Below the pieces are notes generated by a model. The model made no database searches. It saw only the letters and a list, made by a program, of their open reading frames with translations, and was not told the DNA's origin. A stretch of DNA of 64,000 nucleotides from NCBI RefSeq assembly GCF_006829085.1, contig NZ_BJTC01000001.1:380500-444499 (forward strand), read 5' to 3'. This DNA is from Chryseobacterium sp. ON_d1 (GTDB taxonomy: Bacteria; Bacteroidota; Bacteroidia; Flavobacteriales; Weeksellaceae). The position numbers and the translations under genes were made by a program. Below are positions 35,625-43,975 of this stretch, piece after piece (the first letter of the stretch is position 1; the number at the start of each line of letters is the position of its first letter).

Positions 35625-37847
35625 ATGAAAAGAGTTTATTTCTTACTGGCATTTTCTGCATTTGGACTGAATGCTTACGGACAAAAGACAATTGATCAGA
35701 AAGTAGCAGAGTTGCTGTCTAAAATGACCCTTGAAGAAAAAGTAGGACAAATGGTTCAATACAGCGGGTTTGAATACGCTACAGGTCCCCAGCATTCTAA
35801 TTCGGCAGCTGTTTTAGAAGAAATTAAAAAAGGAAAAGTAGGTTCTATGCTGAATGTTGCCGGATCAGAAGAAACCAGGGCCTTTCAGAAGCTCGCAATG
35901 CAGTCAAGACTTAAGATTCCTTTACTGTTCGGGCAGGATGTTATTCATGGATACCGAACAACATTTCCTGTGAACATAGGACAGGCAGCAAGCTGGGATC
36001 TGGGAATGATTGAAAAGTCAGAAAGAATTGCTGCGACCGAAGCCTCAGCTTATGGGATTCACTGGACTTTTGCTCCGATGGTAGATATTGCCAGAGATCC
36101 GAGATGGGGAAGAGTAATGGAAGGTTCCGGGGAAGATACTTACCTGGGAACAAAAATAGGATTGGCAAGAATTAAAGGATTTCAGGGCAGAGGTTTGGGG
36201 AATCTTGATGCTATAATGGCCTGTGCAAAACACTTTGCAGCATACGGAGCTGCTGTAGGCGGGAGAGATTACAATTCTGTGGATATGAGTCTCAGACAGC
36301 TCAATGAAACTTATCTTCCACCATTCAAAGCGGCCGCAGAAGCAGGTGTAGCTACTTTTATGAACTCTTTTAATGACATCAACGGAATTCCGGCAACGGC
36401 CAATCAATATATTCAAAGAACCCTTTTAAAAGGGAAATGGAATTATAAAGGTTTTATCGTTTCAGACTGGGGAAGTATCGGGGAAATGATTCCTCACGGC
36501 TACGCCAAAGATGCAGCCCAGGCAGCAGAAAAAGCGATACAGGGCGGGAGTGATATGGATATGGAAAGCCGTGTTTATATGGCAGAACTTCCCAAACTGG
36601 TTAAAGAAGGAAAAGTAGATCCCAAGCTGATTGATGACGCAACAGGAAGAATTTTAACCAAGAAATTCGAAATGGGACTTTTCGATGATCCTTACAGATT
36701 CAGCAATGAAAAAAGACAGAAAGAGCAGACTGACAATCAGGAAAACAGAAAATTCGGGAGGGAATTTGGTTCAAAAAGTATTGTTCTTCTTAAAAACCAG
36801 GGAAATATTCTTCCGCTTTCAAAAAGTACAAAGACAGTTGCCCTGATTGGTCCTTTCGGGAAAGAAGCAGTAGCGAATCACGGTTTCTGGTCTGTTGCCT
36901 TTAAAGACGATAACCAAAGAATTGTTTCACAGTTTGACGGAATTAAAAATCAGCTGGATAAAAACTCTACTTTATTATATGCCAAAGGCTGTAATGTGGA
37001 TGATCAGGATAAAACACAGTTTGCAGAAGCTATTGAAACAGCCAGAAAAGCTGATGTGGTGATTATGACACTGGGAGAAGGACATGCGATGAGTGGGGAA
37101 GCAAAAAGCAGAAGTAATATAGGGTTTACAGGTGTTCAGGAAGATCTGTTGAAAGAAATTGCCAAGACGGGTAAACCCATCATCCTGATGATCAATGCCG
37201 GAAGACCTCTGATCTTCAACTGGGCATCAGACAATATCCCTGCAATTATGTACACATGGTGGCTGGGAACTGAAGCCGGAAATTCTATTGCGGATGTCCT
37301 GTTCGGTACTGTGAATCCAGGTGGAAAGCTACCTATGACTTTTCCAAGAACAGAAGGGCAGATTCCTGTCTATTACAATCATTATAATACAGGAAGACCT
37401 GCAAAAAATAATACAGACAGAAATTATGTTTCAGCATACATCGATCTGGATAATGATCCAAAATATCCGTTTGGATATGGCTTAAGTTATACAGATTTTA
37501 AATATTCTGATATGGTTTTAAGTTCAACAAACCTTACTGGAAATCAGACACTGAATATCAGTGTTACTGTTTCCAATACAGGAAAGTATGATGGCGAAGA
37601 GGTTGTGCAGCTTTATATCAGAGATCTTTTCGGAAAAGTAGTAAGACCAGTAAAAGAGCTGAAAGGGTTCCAGAAAGTTTTTATCAAGAAAGGTGATCGT
37701 AAGAATGTAGACTTCAAACTGACGCCGGAAGATCTGAAGTTTTTTGATGATGATCTGAATTTTGACTGGGAAAGTGGTGAATTTGATATTATGGTTGGAA
37801 CCAGTTCTCAAAATGTACAGACCAAAAGAATTAACTGGACAAAGTAA
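35625..37847 (+). CDS. bglX: GH3 family beta-glucosidase
   Basis: A 740-residue exported enzyme (signal peptide ending NAYGQ) that removes terminal beta-glucose from oligosaccharides, probably in the periplasm. The GH3 N-domain has the nucleophile Asp in IVSDWGSIGEM (about residue 280), and KHFAAYGAAVGGRDYN and the MDMESRVY stretch are characteristic of BglX. The alpha/beta sandwich and a C-terminal FN3-like domain (LNISVTVSNTGKYDGEEVVQLY) follow. It fits conversion of laminarin fragments to glucose. Confidence 0.94.
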   Translation: MKRVYFLLAFSAFGLNAYGQKTIDQKVAELLSKMTLEEKVGQMVQYSGFEYATGPQHSNSAAVLEEIKKGKVGSMLNVAGSEETRAFQKLAMQSRLKIPLLFGQDVIHGYRTTFPVNIGQAASWDLGMIEKSERIAATEASAYGIHWTFAPMVDIARDPRWGRVMEGSGEDTYLGTKIGLARIKGFQGRGLGNLDAIMACAKHFAAYGAAVGGRDYNSVDMSLRQLNETYLPPFKAAAEAGVATFMNSFNDINGIPATANQYIQRTLLKGKWNYKGFIVSDWGSIGEMIPHGYAKDAAQAAEKAIQGGSDMDMESRVYMAELPKLVKEGKVDPKLIDDATGRILTKKFEMGLFDDPYRFSNEKRQKEQTDNQENRKFGREFGSKSIVLLKNQGNILPLSKSTKTVALIGPFGKEAVANHGFWSVAFKDDNQRIVSQFDGIKNQLDKNSTLLYAKGCNVDDQDKTQFAEAIETARKADVVIMTLGEGHAMSGEAKSRSNIGFTGVQEDLLKEIAKTGKPIILMINAGRPLIFNWASDNIPAIMYTWWLGTEAGNSIADVLFGTVNPGGKLPMTFPRTEGQIPVYYNHYNTGRPAKNNTDRNYVSAYIDLDNDPKYPFGYGLSYTDFKYSDMVLSSTNLTGNQTLNISVTVSNTGKYDGEEVVQLYIRDLFGKVVRPVKELKGFQKVFIKKGDRKNVDFKLTPEDLKFFDDDLNFDWESGEFDIMVGTSSQNVQTKRINWTK

Positions 37848-37848
37848 A

Positions 37849-37910
37849 TTCAATAGGAGCGGGCTTTAGCCCGCTCAATAAAACGTCAGAAAATGGCTTT
37901 GGCCAAAACT
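37849..37910 (+). repeat. Double-hairpin dispersed repeat, copy B
   Basis: It starts right after the GH3 stop. The first hairpin is GAGCGGGCTTTAGCCCGCTC; after about 20 bases a second core GGCTTTGGCCAAAAC follows. It fills the 78-bp GH3-GH16 gap inside the operon and could act as a transcript hairpin there. Confidence 0.85.
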
Positions 37911-37925
37911 TAAAATTTACTACAT

Positions 37926-38735
37926 ATGAATTTTAAAGCTAAAAATATCATCAAGATAAGAGCAGCAGGAATCTTTTTCCTTTCTATTCTTAGCTGCGCT
38001 TCGCATAAACCGGATTCTGGCAGAACCCTGATTTGGAGTGATGAGTTTAATGGAAAGGGACTTCCGGATTCATCAAAATGGAATTACGATGTCGGAGGTG
38101 GAGGTTTTGGTAACGAAGAAGCCCAGTTCTATACCAAAAACAGACCTGAGAATGCCAGAATGGAAAAAGGAAATCTGATCATTGAAGCCAGAAAAGAAAA
38201 TTGGGAAAACAATAGATATACTTCCGCCAGACTTTTAACCAAAGGAAAATTTGCTTTTCAGTATGGAACAGTTGAGGTAAGGGCAAAGCTTCCCAAAGGA
38301 CGGGGAACTTGGCCAGCCATCTGGATGATGAGTGAAAATATGAAGAAATGGCCGGATGACGGCGAACTGGATATCATGGAACATGTTGGTTATCATCAGG
38401 GATATATTCATGCCTCTGTTCATACCAAAAAATACAACCATATCCAGGGAACACAGAAAACGGATACTCTTTTTGTAAAGGATGTAAGTGAAAAGTTCCA
38501 TGTCTATAAAGCAGACTGGACACCGGAAAAAATAGATGTTTATATAGATGATCAGAAGTTTTTTACCTATGAAAATAAAGAGAAAAATAATGATGCATGG
38601 CCTTTCAACAGACCTTATTTTATTATTTTAAATCTTGCTGTAGGGGGCTTTTGGGGAGGAAAGGAAGGCATTGAAGATGCTGTTTTTCCACAGAAGTATT
38701 ATATAGACTATGTAAGGGTTTATCAAAATAAATAA
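37926..38735 (+). CDS. GH16 family endo-beta-glucanase (laminarinase-like), lipoprotein
   Basis: A 269-residue enzyme with a lipoprotein signal (FFLSILSC). The GH16 catalytic motif is GELDIMEHVG (about residue 145; ELDIME holds nucleophile, assisting Asp and acid/base). WNYDVGGGGFGNEEAQ and WPAIWMMSEN are typical of laminarinases of GH16_3. It would cut internal beta-1,3 bonds of laminarin or beta-1,3/1,4 glucan at the cell surface before import by SusC/D. It is encoded within the PUL, 40 bp before the second GH30. Confidence 0.94.
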   Translation: MNFKAKNIIKIRAAGIFFLSILSCASHKPDSGRTLIWSDEFNGKGLPDSSKWNYDVGGGGFGNEEAQFYTKNRPENARMEKGNLIIEARKENWENNRYTSARLLTKGKFAFQYGTVEVRAKLPKGRGTWPAIWMMSENMKKWPDDGELDIMEHVGYHQGYIHASVHTKKYNHIQGTQKTDTLFVKDVSEKFHVYKADWTPEKIDVYIDDQKFFTYENKEKNNDAWPFNRPYFIILNLAVGGFWGGKEGIEDAVFPQKYYIDYVRVYQNK

Positions 38736-38775
38736 TGAAAATGAGGACCAGGTGGTCCGGAAACAGAAAAAAATC

Positions 38776-40215
38776 ATGAGAAAACTAATTGTAAGTTGTT
38801 TTGTAGTAGGCGTTGTCATCAATGTCAATGCACAGAATTATTGGAAAAAAAATGCAGGAAAAACAGCTAAGGTAATTCTTACCAACTCAAAAGTGAATGA
38901 GAAGATGGTGGATAAAGGAGCCGTTAAATTTGAACAGTTTGGACAGCCCAAAGAAACAGATGCCTGTATTTTTGTGGCACCCACTTTTAAATATCAGAAA
39001 CTGATAGGAATTGGGGGCGCCATTACGGACGCATCGGCAGAAACTTTTTATAAAATGCCAAAGAACAGACAGAAAGAAATTCTGGATGCTTATTTTGGGA
39101 AAAACGGGTTGGGATACACTGTAGTCCGTACCAATATGAATTCCTGTGACTTTTCCAGTGATTCCTATACCTATGTAGAAGATAATGATACTTCTCTGAA
39201 AACTTTTAATGTTGCTCACGATGAGAAGTATAAAATTCCAATGATCAAAGAAGCACAGAAAGCCATTGGAAATAACTTCACCTTCTATTTTTCTCCCTGG
39301 AGCCCTCCGGCCTGGATGAAATCGAATAGAAGTCTATACAAAGGCGGTAGGTTAGAAAATCAATATTATCAGACCTGGGCAGATTATTATATCAAATTTA
39401 TCAAAGAATACGAAAAAAGAGGAATTAATATCTGGGGATTGACTGTTCAAAACGAGCCTATGGCTACCCAAAGCTGGGAATCATGTATCTATACTGCCGA
39501 AGAAGAAGGTGAATTCCTGAAAAATAACCTTGGACCCACTCTTTGGAAGAACGGATATAAAGATAAAAAGGTGATGATCTGGGACCACAACAGAGATCTT
39601 ATTTACCAGAGAGCAACCACAACGTTAAGCGATCCGGAAACATCCAAATATGCTCACGGAATCGGCTATCACTGGTATGAAACATGGAACAATAAAACGC
39701 AGCTTTTTGACAATTTAGCAGAAACACACAGGGCTTTTCCGGATAAATTTCTTGCCTTCACTGAAGGATGTAAAGAACAGTTCAGCATGGATAAGATCTA
39801 TGATGTAAGTCTGGGTGAGCTTTACAGCAAAAATATGCTGAATGACTTCAATAAAGGAAATGCACTATGGACCGACTGGAATATTCTCCTGGATGAAACC
39901 GGAGGACCTAATCACAAGGGAAATTTCTGTTTTGCTCCGATTATTGCAGACACCAAAACAGGAGAAGTTTTCTATACTTATGAATATTATTATATAGGAC
40001 ATGTTTCAAAATATATCAAGCCGAATGCACAGAGAATCGGAAGCTCATCGAACAGAGCTGCACTGACCTCTTCTGCTTTTATGAATGAAAACGGACAGTT
40101 GGTAACCGTTATTATGAATGATTCAGATAATGATATCGAAACCAATCTTTGGATTGAAGGTATGGCGGCCAAACTGAATGCTCCGGCACACTCTATACAG
40201 ACCGTAATTTTATAA
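38776..40215 (+). CDS. GH30 family glucosidase/beta-1,6-glucanase, second copy
   Basis: A 479-residue secreted enzyme. The start MRKLIVSCFVV (38776) is chosen because it begins a clean signal peptide (ending NVNAQ); an upstream ATG at 38752 would add a charged tail. GH30 acid/base Glu is in TVQNEPMATQ (about 225), the nucleophile in LAFTEGCKE (about 328), and FSPWSPPAWMKSN is conserved. It is only distantly similar to the first GH30 of the locus, so the two probably act on different parts of the glucan. It is the last gene of the locus. Confidence 0.92.
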   Translation: MRKLIVSCFVVGVVINVNAQNYWKKNAGKTAKVILTNSKVNEKMVDKGAVKFEQFGQPKETDACIFVAPTFKYQKLIGIGGAITDASAETFYKMPKNRQKEILDAYFGKNGLGYTVVRTNMNSCDFSSDSYTYVEDNDTSLKTFNVAHDEKYKIPMIKEAQKAIGNNFTFYFSPWSPPAWMKSNRSLYKGGRLENQYYQTWADYYIKFIKEYEKRGINIWGLTVQNEPMATQSWESCIYTAEEEGEFLKNNLGPTLWKNGYKDKKVMIWDHNRDLIYQRATTTLSDPETSKYAHGIGYHWYETWNNKTQLFDNLAETHRAFPDKFLAFTEGCKEQFSMDKIYDVSLGELYSKNMLNDFNKGNALWTDWNILLDETGGPNHKGNFCFAPIIADTKTGEVFYTYEYYYIGHVSKYIKPNAQRIGSSSNRAALTSSAFMNENGQLVTVIMNDSDNDIETNLWIEGMAAKLNAPAHSIQTVIL

Positions 40216-40242
40216 ATATCATATTAACATTATTTTTGACAG

Positions 40243-40280
40243 ACCCGGCGGCCTCATAGAGGCCGCCGGGTTATTTATTT
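40243..40280 (+). terminator. Strong G+C-rich terminator of the glucan locus
   Basis: A 12-bp perfect stem (ACCCGGCGGCCT / AGGCCGCCGGGT) and a 5-base loop, followed by TATTTATTTT. It is by far the most G+C-rich short stretch in the surrounding DNA. Confidence 0.9.
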
Positions 40281-40288
40281 TCATAAAT

Positions 40289-40324
40289 AAAAAGTCCCAT
40301 GAAATCATTTCATGGGACTTTTTA
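40289..40324 (-). terminator. Intrinsic terminator after fabI
   Basis: A perfect 16-bp arm pair AAAAAGTCCCATGAAA / TTTCATGGGACTTTTT, which works in both directions. It lies 26 bp after the fabI stop and backs up the terminator at 40243-40280. Confidence 0.85.
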
Positions 40325-40349
40325 TTGTAAACGAAATTGTATCAGTTCG

Positions 40350-41162
40350 TTATTTTTCAGTATCATATTTGCTGATCACTTTCTGAGTAACCCCTGAGCT
40401 GCTGAAACCTCCATCGTGGAAAAGATTCTGCATCGTTACCTTTTTAGTAAGATCAGAGAATAAAGTTACACAGTAGTCTGCACATTCAAGAGCTGTAGCA
40501 TTTCCTAGCGGAGACATATCTTCAGCATATCCAAGGAATCCTCCGAAACCTTTCACTCCGCTACCGGCAGTAGTCATTGTAGGAGACTGAGAAACTGTGT
40601 TGACACGCACTTTTCTTTCTCCCCAATAGTTTCCGAAAGTTCTTGCGATACTTTCCAGATACGCTTTATTGTCAGACATATCATTGTAATCCGGGAATGT
40701 TCTCTGAGCAGCGATATAAGTAAGTGCCAAAATACTTCCCCATTCATTCATACAGTCTTTTTCCCAGGCTACACGCATTACTTTGTGGAAAGAAACCGCT
40801 GAAATGTCCCAGCCTTTTTCCAACCAGTCGTAATTCATTTCCGTATAATGTTTTCCTTTTCTTACGTTGATAGACATTCCGATAGAGTGAAGGATAAAGT
40901 CGATTTTTCCAAATTTTGCAACAGCGGCATCAAAAAGTTTTTCAAGATCTTCTACAGAAGTAGCATCAGCACCTATTACTTCAGAACCCGTTTTTTCTGC
41001 TAAACCATTAAGTTCTCCCATTCTCAATGCGATAGGTGCATTGGATAAGATAAATTCAGCACCTTCTTCATGGCATCTTTCAGCAACTTTCCATGCGATA
41101 GATTGTTCATTAAGGGCTCCAAAAATAATTCCCTTTTTGCCTTTAAGTAAACCGTATGACAT
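40350..41162 (-). CDS. fabI: Enoyl-[acyl-carrier-protein] reductase (NADH)
   Basis: A 270-residue SDR-fold enzyme that completes each fatty-acid elongation cycle by reducing enoyl-ACP. The FabI hallmarks are present: two catalytic tyrosines ten residues apart followed by a Lys seven later (LTYIAAQRTFPDY...NK), IGADATSVEDL and LHSIGM. It is the target of triclosan in FabI organisms. It is expressed from an exact promoter box 24 bases upstream and ends at a terminator. Confidence 0.93.
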   Translation of the reverse strand: MSYGLLKGKKGIIFGALNEQSIAWKVAERCHEEGAEFILSNAPIALRMGELNGLAEKTGSEVIGADATSVEDLEKLFDAAVAKFGKIDFILHSIGMSINVRKGKHYTEMNYDWLEKGWDISAVSFHKVMRVAWEKDCMNEWGSILALTYIAAQRTFPDYNDMSDNKAYLESIARTFGNYWGERKVRVNTVSQSPTMTTAGSGVKGFGGFLGYAEDMSPLGNATALECADYCVTLFSDLTKKVTMQNLFHDGGFSSSGVTQKVISKYDTEK

Positions 41163-41186
41163 AATTTTTTAATGTTTATTATAATA

Positions 41187-41194
41187 CAAATGTA
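41187..41194 (-). promoter_or_regulatory. fabI promoter -7 box
   Basis: On the minus strand it reads TACATTTG, an exact TAnnTTTG match 24 bases upstream of the fabI ATG. Confidence 0.65.
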
Positions 41195-41220
41195 ACAATA
41201 ATTGTGCTTATGGCATAATA

Positions 41221-41257
41221 AAAAATGGAGCCTTAGCAATTTAAGGCTCCATTTTAT
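41221..41257 (-). terminator. Intrinsic terminator after the 99-aa gene
   Basis: The stem AAAATGGAGCCTTA / TTAAGGCTCCATTTT has a 5-base loop and A/T tracts on both sides. It lies 26 bp past the stop at 41283 and upstream of fabI. Confidence 0.85.
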
Positions 41258-41282
41258 TGAAAATATTTATATGACTGAAATA

Positions 41283-41582
41283 CTAATTGGTTTTCTTGTT
41301 CCATTCTGCCTTTACATCTTCTGCTGCATCTTTCGTTTTTTCCCATGCTTCATCCGCTTTATCTTTAATATCTTCCCAGGCATCGGATACATTAGCTTTT
41401 ACCCTGTCTAGCCAGTCTTCCTGGCTGGCCTCCTGATCATGATCCCTTTTTTCATTGATATAATCTTTGGCCCTGTCTGCCAATTCATTGATTTTCCATT
41501 GGGCTTTATCTGCTGCATTCTGTAAAGAGTTTTCTACATTATTGACTGCATTTTCCGCTTTGTTATACTCTGAATTGTTCAT
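41283..41582 (-). CDS. Small amphipathic helical protein (LEA-like)
   Basis: A 99-residue, highly charged protein with no signal peptide, Cys, Pro or Gly-rich part. Repeated patterns such as DKADEAWEKTKDAAEDVKAEW and NAADKAQWKINELADRAKDY look like 11-mer amphipathic helices of LEA or YtxH/CsbD-like stress proteins. That resemblance is by pattern only. It is probably cytoplasmic. It is single, with its own terminator; stress-linked expression would be a reasonable test. Confidence 0.75.
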   Translation of the reverse strand: MNNSEYNKAENAVNNVENSLQNAADKAQWKINELADRAKDYINEKRDHDQEASQEDWLDRVKANVSDAWEDIKDKADEAWEKTKDAAEDVKAEWNKKTN

Positions 41583-41692
41583 AATAATATAATTTAAGTT
41601 TGGTATCAGTAATTAAACAATAACCATTCCTAAAACCGAGAACCTTTGTTAAACTTTTCATAATCTTTTGTTATTTTTTTCCAAATCAGTAG

Positions 41693-41700
41693 TAACTTTA
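41693..41700 (+). promoter_or_regulatory. tag promoter -7 box (near consensus)
   Basis: TAACTTTA differs in one base from TAnnTTTG. Its distance to the ATG at 41722 (21 bases) is typical here, while the ATG at 41713 would leave only 12. Confidence 0.45.
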
Positions 41701-41721
41701 ACACTATAAAATATGATAATT

Positions 41722-42279
41722 ATGGAAAAAATTCGTTGCGGCTGGTGTGAAAAGGACGATCTCTACAGGAAGTATCATGATGAAGAGTGGGGAAGACCGG
41801 TCTATGATGATGAAACCATATTTGAATTCCTGATTCTGGAAAGTTTTCAGGCTGGATTAAGCTGGTACACTATTTTATCTAAACGGGATAATTTCAGAAA
41901 AGCATTTGATCATTTTGATTACAGAAAGATAGCTACCTATTCTGAAAAAAAGATAGAAGAACTGATGGATGATTCAGGTATTATAAGAAACAGACTGAAA
42001 ATCCTGTCAGCAATTACCAATGCTCAAAAATTTATGGAAATTCAGAAGGAGTTCGGAAGCTTTTCCAAATATATATGGAGCTTCATTGAAGGAAAGCCGA
42101 TTGATAACAGTCCTGAAAAGTTGTCTGATATTCCTGCCACTACCGAAGTTTCTGACCGTATTTCCAGAGAACTTAAGAAAAGAGGATTTAAATTTGTTGG
42201 TTCTACAGTAATTTATGCCCATATGCAGGCTACCGGAATGGTAAATGATCACTTAAAAAGCTGTTTTGTCAGGAAATAA
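41722..42279 (+). CDS. tag: DNA-3-methyladenine glycosylase I
   Basis: A 185-residue base-excision repair enzyme that removes 3-methyladenine from alkylated DNA. The zinc-snap residues of Tag are present: Cys in RCGWC, His in KYHDEEWG, and the late HLKSCF pair near the C-terminus. The aromatic base pocket segment FQAGLSWYTILSKR is conserved. The start at 41722 (MEKIRCGW) aligns with the usual N-terminus; an ATG three codons upstream is possible. Confidence 0.95.
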   Translation: MEKIRCGWCEKDDLYRKYHDEEWGRPVYDDETIFEFLILESFQAGLSWYTILSKRDNFRKAFDHFDYRKIATYSEKKIEELMDDSGIIRNRLKILSAITNAQKFMEIQKEFGSFSKYIWSFIEGKPIDNSPEKLSDIPATTEVSDRISRELKKRGFKFVGSTVIYAHMQATGMVNDHLKSCFVRK

Positions 42280-42486
42280 TTTTTGAATTTTATTCAAATT
42301 TCGGTGATGTTTTTTATTAATAATATAATTTAAAAAATTAAGCGATAAATTAGAAAAATCTTGAAATACTGATGAATGCCTTGTTTTATAACTTGCTGAT
42401 ATTTAAACAATTTTCATAGTATTGTGAATTGATTTTATTTTAATCACTTTTGTGTGGTTTTAATTATTAAGTTTTCAATAAAATTA

Positions 42487-42514
42487 TTGTATTTGTTGAA
42501 AATTCGTATATTTG
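42487..42514 (+). promoter_or_regulatory. Promoter (-33 and -7) of the YadA-head-like gene
   Basis: TTG (42487-42489), a 17-base spacer and TATATTTG (42507-42514) form a full Bacteroidota promoter. It sets the start at 42532 and excludes an upstream frame start at 42454. Confidence 0.75.
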
Positions 42515-42531
42515 CACCCGTGAAAAACGCA

Positions 42532-43812
42532 ATGATGCAAAATAGATATAAATTTCAGTACATTTTTCTTTTATTATTTATCAGTTGTTTAATGTATGGT
42601 CAGGTTGGGATCGGAATATCTAATCCGGCCGCTTCTGCAATGCTTCATGTGAATGCAGATAATAAAGGAGTACTTCTTCCCAGTGTTGCACTGACCTCCA
42701 CTACAGATAATATTACCGTTCCTTCACCGGCGGATGGACTTATAGTCTGGAATAACGGAAACGCTACCCTGAAAGATATAGGCTTTTATTACTGGTTCGA
42801 GTCAAAATGGAATAAAATTCTGGCCAATGGTGGAAATACCACTAAAACAGAGGATGGAACAACCTGGAACCTTTCTGGTACAAATGTCGGAAATTATGGA
42901 GGAGCCGGTACAACTTTGGCTTTAGGGACAAAAACATATGATGATTTAATTTTTAAAGTCAATGCGCAGACAGCAGGAAGATTGGGTGTTGATAATTCTG
43001 TAAGCCTTGGAATAGGATCAGCAGCAGGACAGAATGGGATTGCTATTGGAAGCTCAAGCTCTGCATTTATGGGAATTTCAATAGGTAATGCTACCGTAGT
43101 TTCAGGGAATGAAGCACTGGCCATAGGAAACAAGTCTACCGCTGATGGATTCCGATCTACAGCAATAGGATATCATGCCCAAACCAGTAAAAATGAATCC
43201 GTGGCGATGGGGAATAATTCTTCTGCAGATGGATTTCAGTCTATTGCATTGGGATACAACGCAAAAACGAATACAAATAGTGAAACTGCCTTAGGATATA
43301 ATGCCGTGACCAATAGTCAGAACTCAACGGCTTTAGGTTCAGAAGCTAATGCGTTGGGACAATATTCAACAGCAGTAGGATATGGAGCAGCTACTTCACA
43401 GGCCAATGCCATAGTGTTGGGGAATAATAATGCAAATGTAGGTATTGGTACAGGTGCTCCGAATACCTCTGCGAGACTGGATGTCAACGGAAAGTTTAAA
43501 TTGGGAGAGAAAGGAAGTGTGCAGAAAAATCAAATCAGTTTTGAAGCATGGCCGGGAATATCGATCAATAATTTGCAGCCTGGAAAATCTACTACCATAG
43601 AAATTCCGGTTCCGGGAGGATATGAACCGGGATCTACCAGGGCTGTTGTAGTAGTTTCTCCGGCAGGAGACTTTGCCGGAAATTCATCATTTTCTATTTC
43701 AAATCCAAGGATGACATCTGTTTCCAGTATTACAATTAATCTCACTAATATTTCCGGGAGTGCCAGCAGTTTATATTCAGGACATTTTTATGTAATGATC
43801 AATGAGTTTTAA
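42532..43812 (+). CDS. Secreted protein with YadA-head-like repeats
   Basis: A 426-residue exported protein (signal peptide ending LMYGQ after MMQNRYKFQYIFL). The N-terminal VGIGISNPAASAMLHVNADNK block is common in Bacteroidota surface proteins. From about residue 165 to 305 there are many 14-16-residue repeats of the form AIGxxAxAxxxxSTAxG (for example ALGYNAKTNTNSETALGYNA), the left-handed roll of trimeric adhesin heads. A beta-sandwich-like end follows. There is no YadA membrane anchor, no T9SS tail and no lipobox, so surface attachment is unclear. A terminator follows. Confidence 0.85.
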   Translation: MMQNRYKFQYIFLLLFISCLMYGQVGIGISNPAASAMLHVNADNKGVLLPSVALTSTTDNITVPSPADGLIVWNNGNATLKDIGFYYWFESKWNKILANGGNTTKTEDGTTWNLSGTNVGNYGGAGTTLALGTKTYDDLIFKVNAQTAGRLGVDNSVSLGIGSAAGQNGIAIGSSSSAFMGISIGNATVVSGNEALAIGNKSTADGFRSTAIGYHAQTSKNESVAMGNNSSADGFQSIALGYNAKTNTNSETALGYNAVTNSQNSTALGSEANALGQYSTAVGYGAATSQANAIVLGNNNANVGIGTGAPNTSARLDVNGKFKLGEKGSVQKNQISFEAWPGISINNLQPGKSTTIEIPVPGGYEPGSTRAVVVVSPAGDFAGNSSFSISNPRMTSVSSITINLTNISGSASSLYSGHFYVMINEF

Positions 43813-43845
43813 ATAATAGTTTTTTTATATAGTTGATTTGGTGTT

Positions 43846-43879
43846 AGGACTTTCGTTTTTCGGAAGTCTTTTTTTTATT
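43846..43879 (+). terminator. Intrinsic terminator after the YadA-head-like gene
   Basis: AGGACTTTCG pairs with CGGAAGTCTT (two G-T pairs) around TTTTT and is followed by eight T's. Confidence 0.75.
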
Positions 43880-43938
43880 TCCAGCTTTTAAATGCTGATT
43901 TTAATTGGATTCTTTTTAGATAAAAAAGGTAAATAGAT

Positions 43939-43946
43939 TATTTTTG
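43939..43946 (+). promoter_or_regulatory. Promoter -7 box of the NAD-binding protein gene
   Basis: TATTTTTG, an exact match. An ATG at 43949 would start within 3 bases of it, so the ATG at 43976 (29-base leader) is taken as the start. Confidence 0.65.
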
Positions 43947-43975
43947 TAATGTTTAAAGAAAAATCCTTTTGGTAT

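Noticed and set aside
42454..42531. N-terminal extension of the YadA-head-like protein
   Set aside because: The segment overlaps the -33/-7 promoter elements, and the signal peptide starts at 42532.
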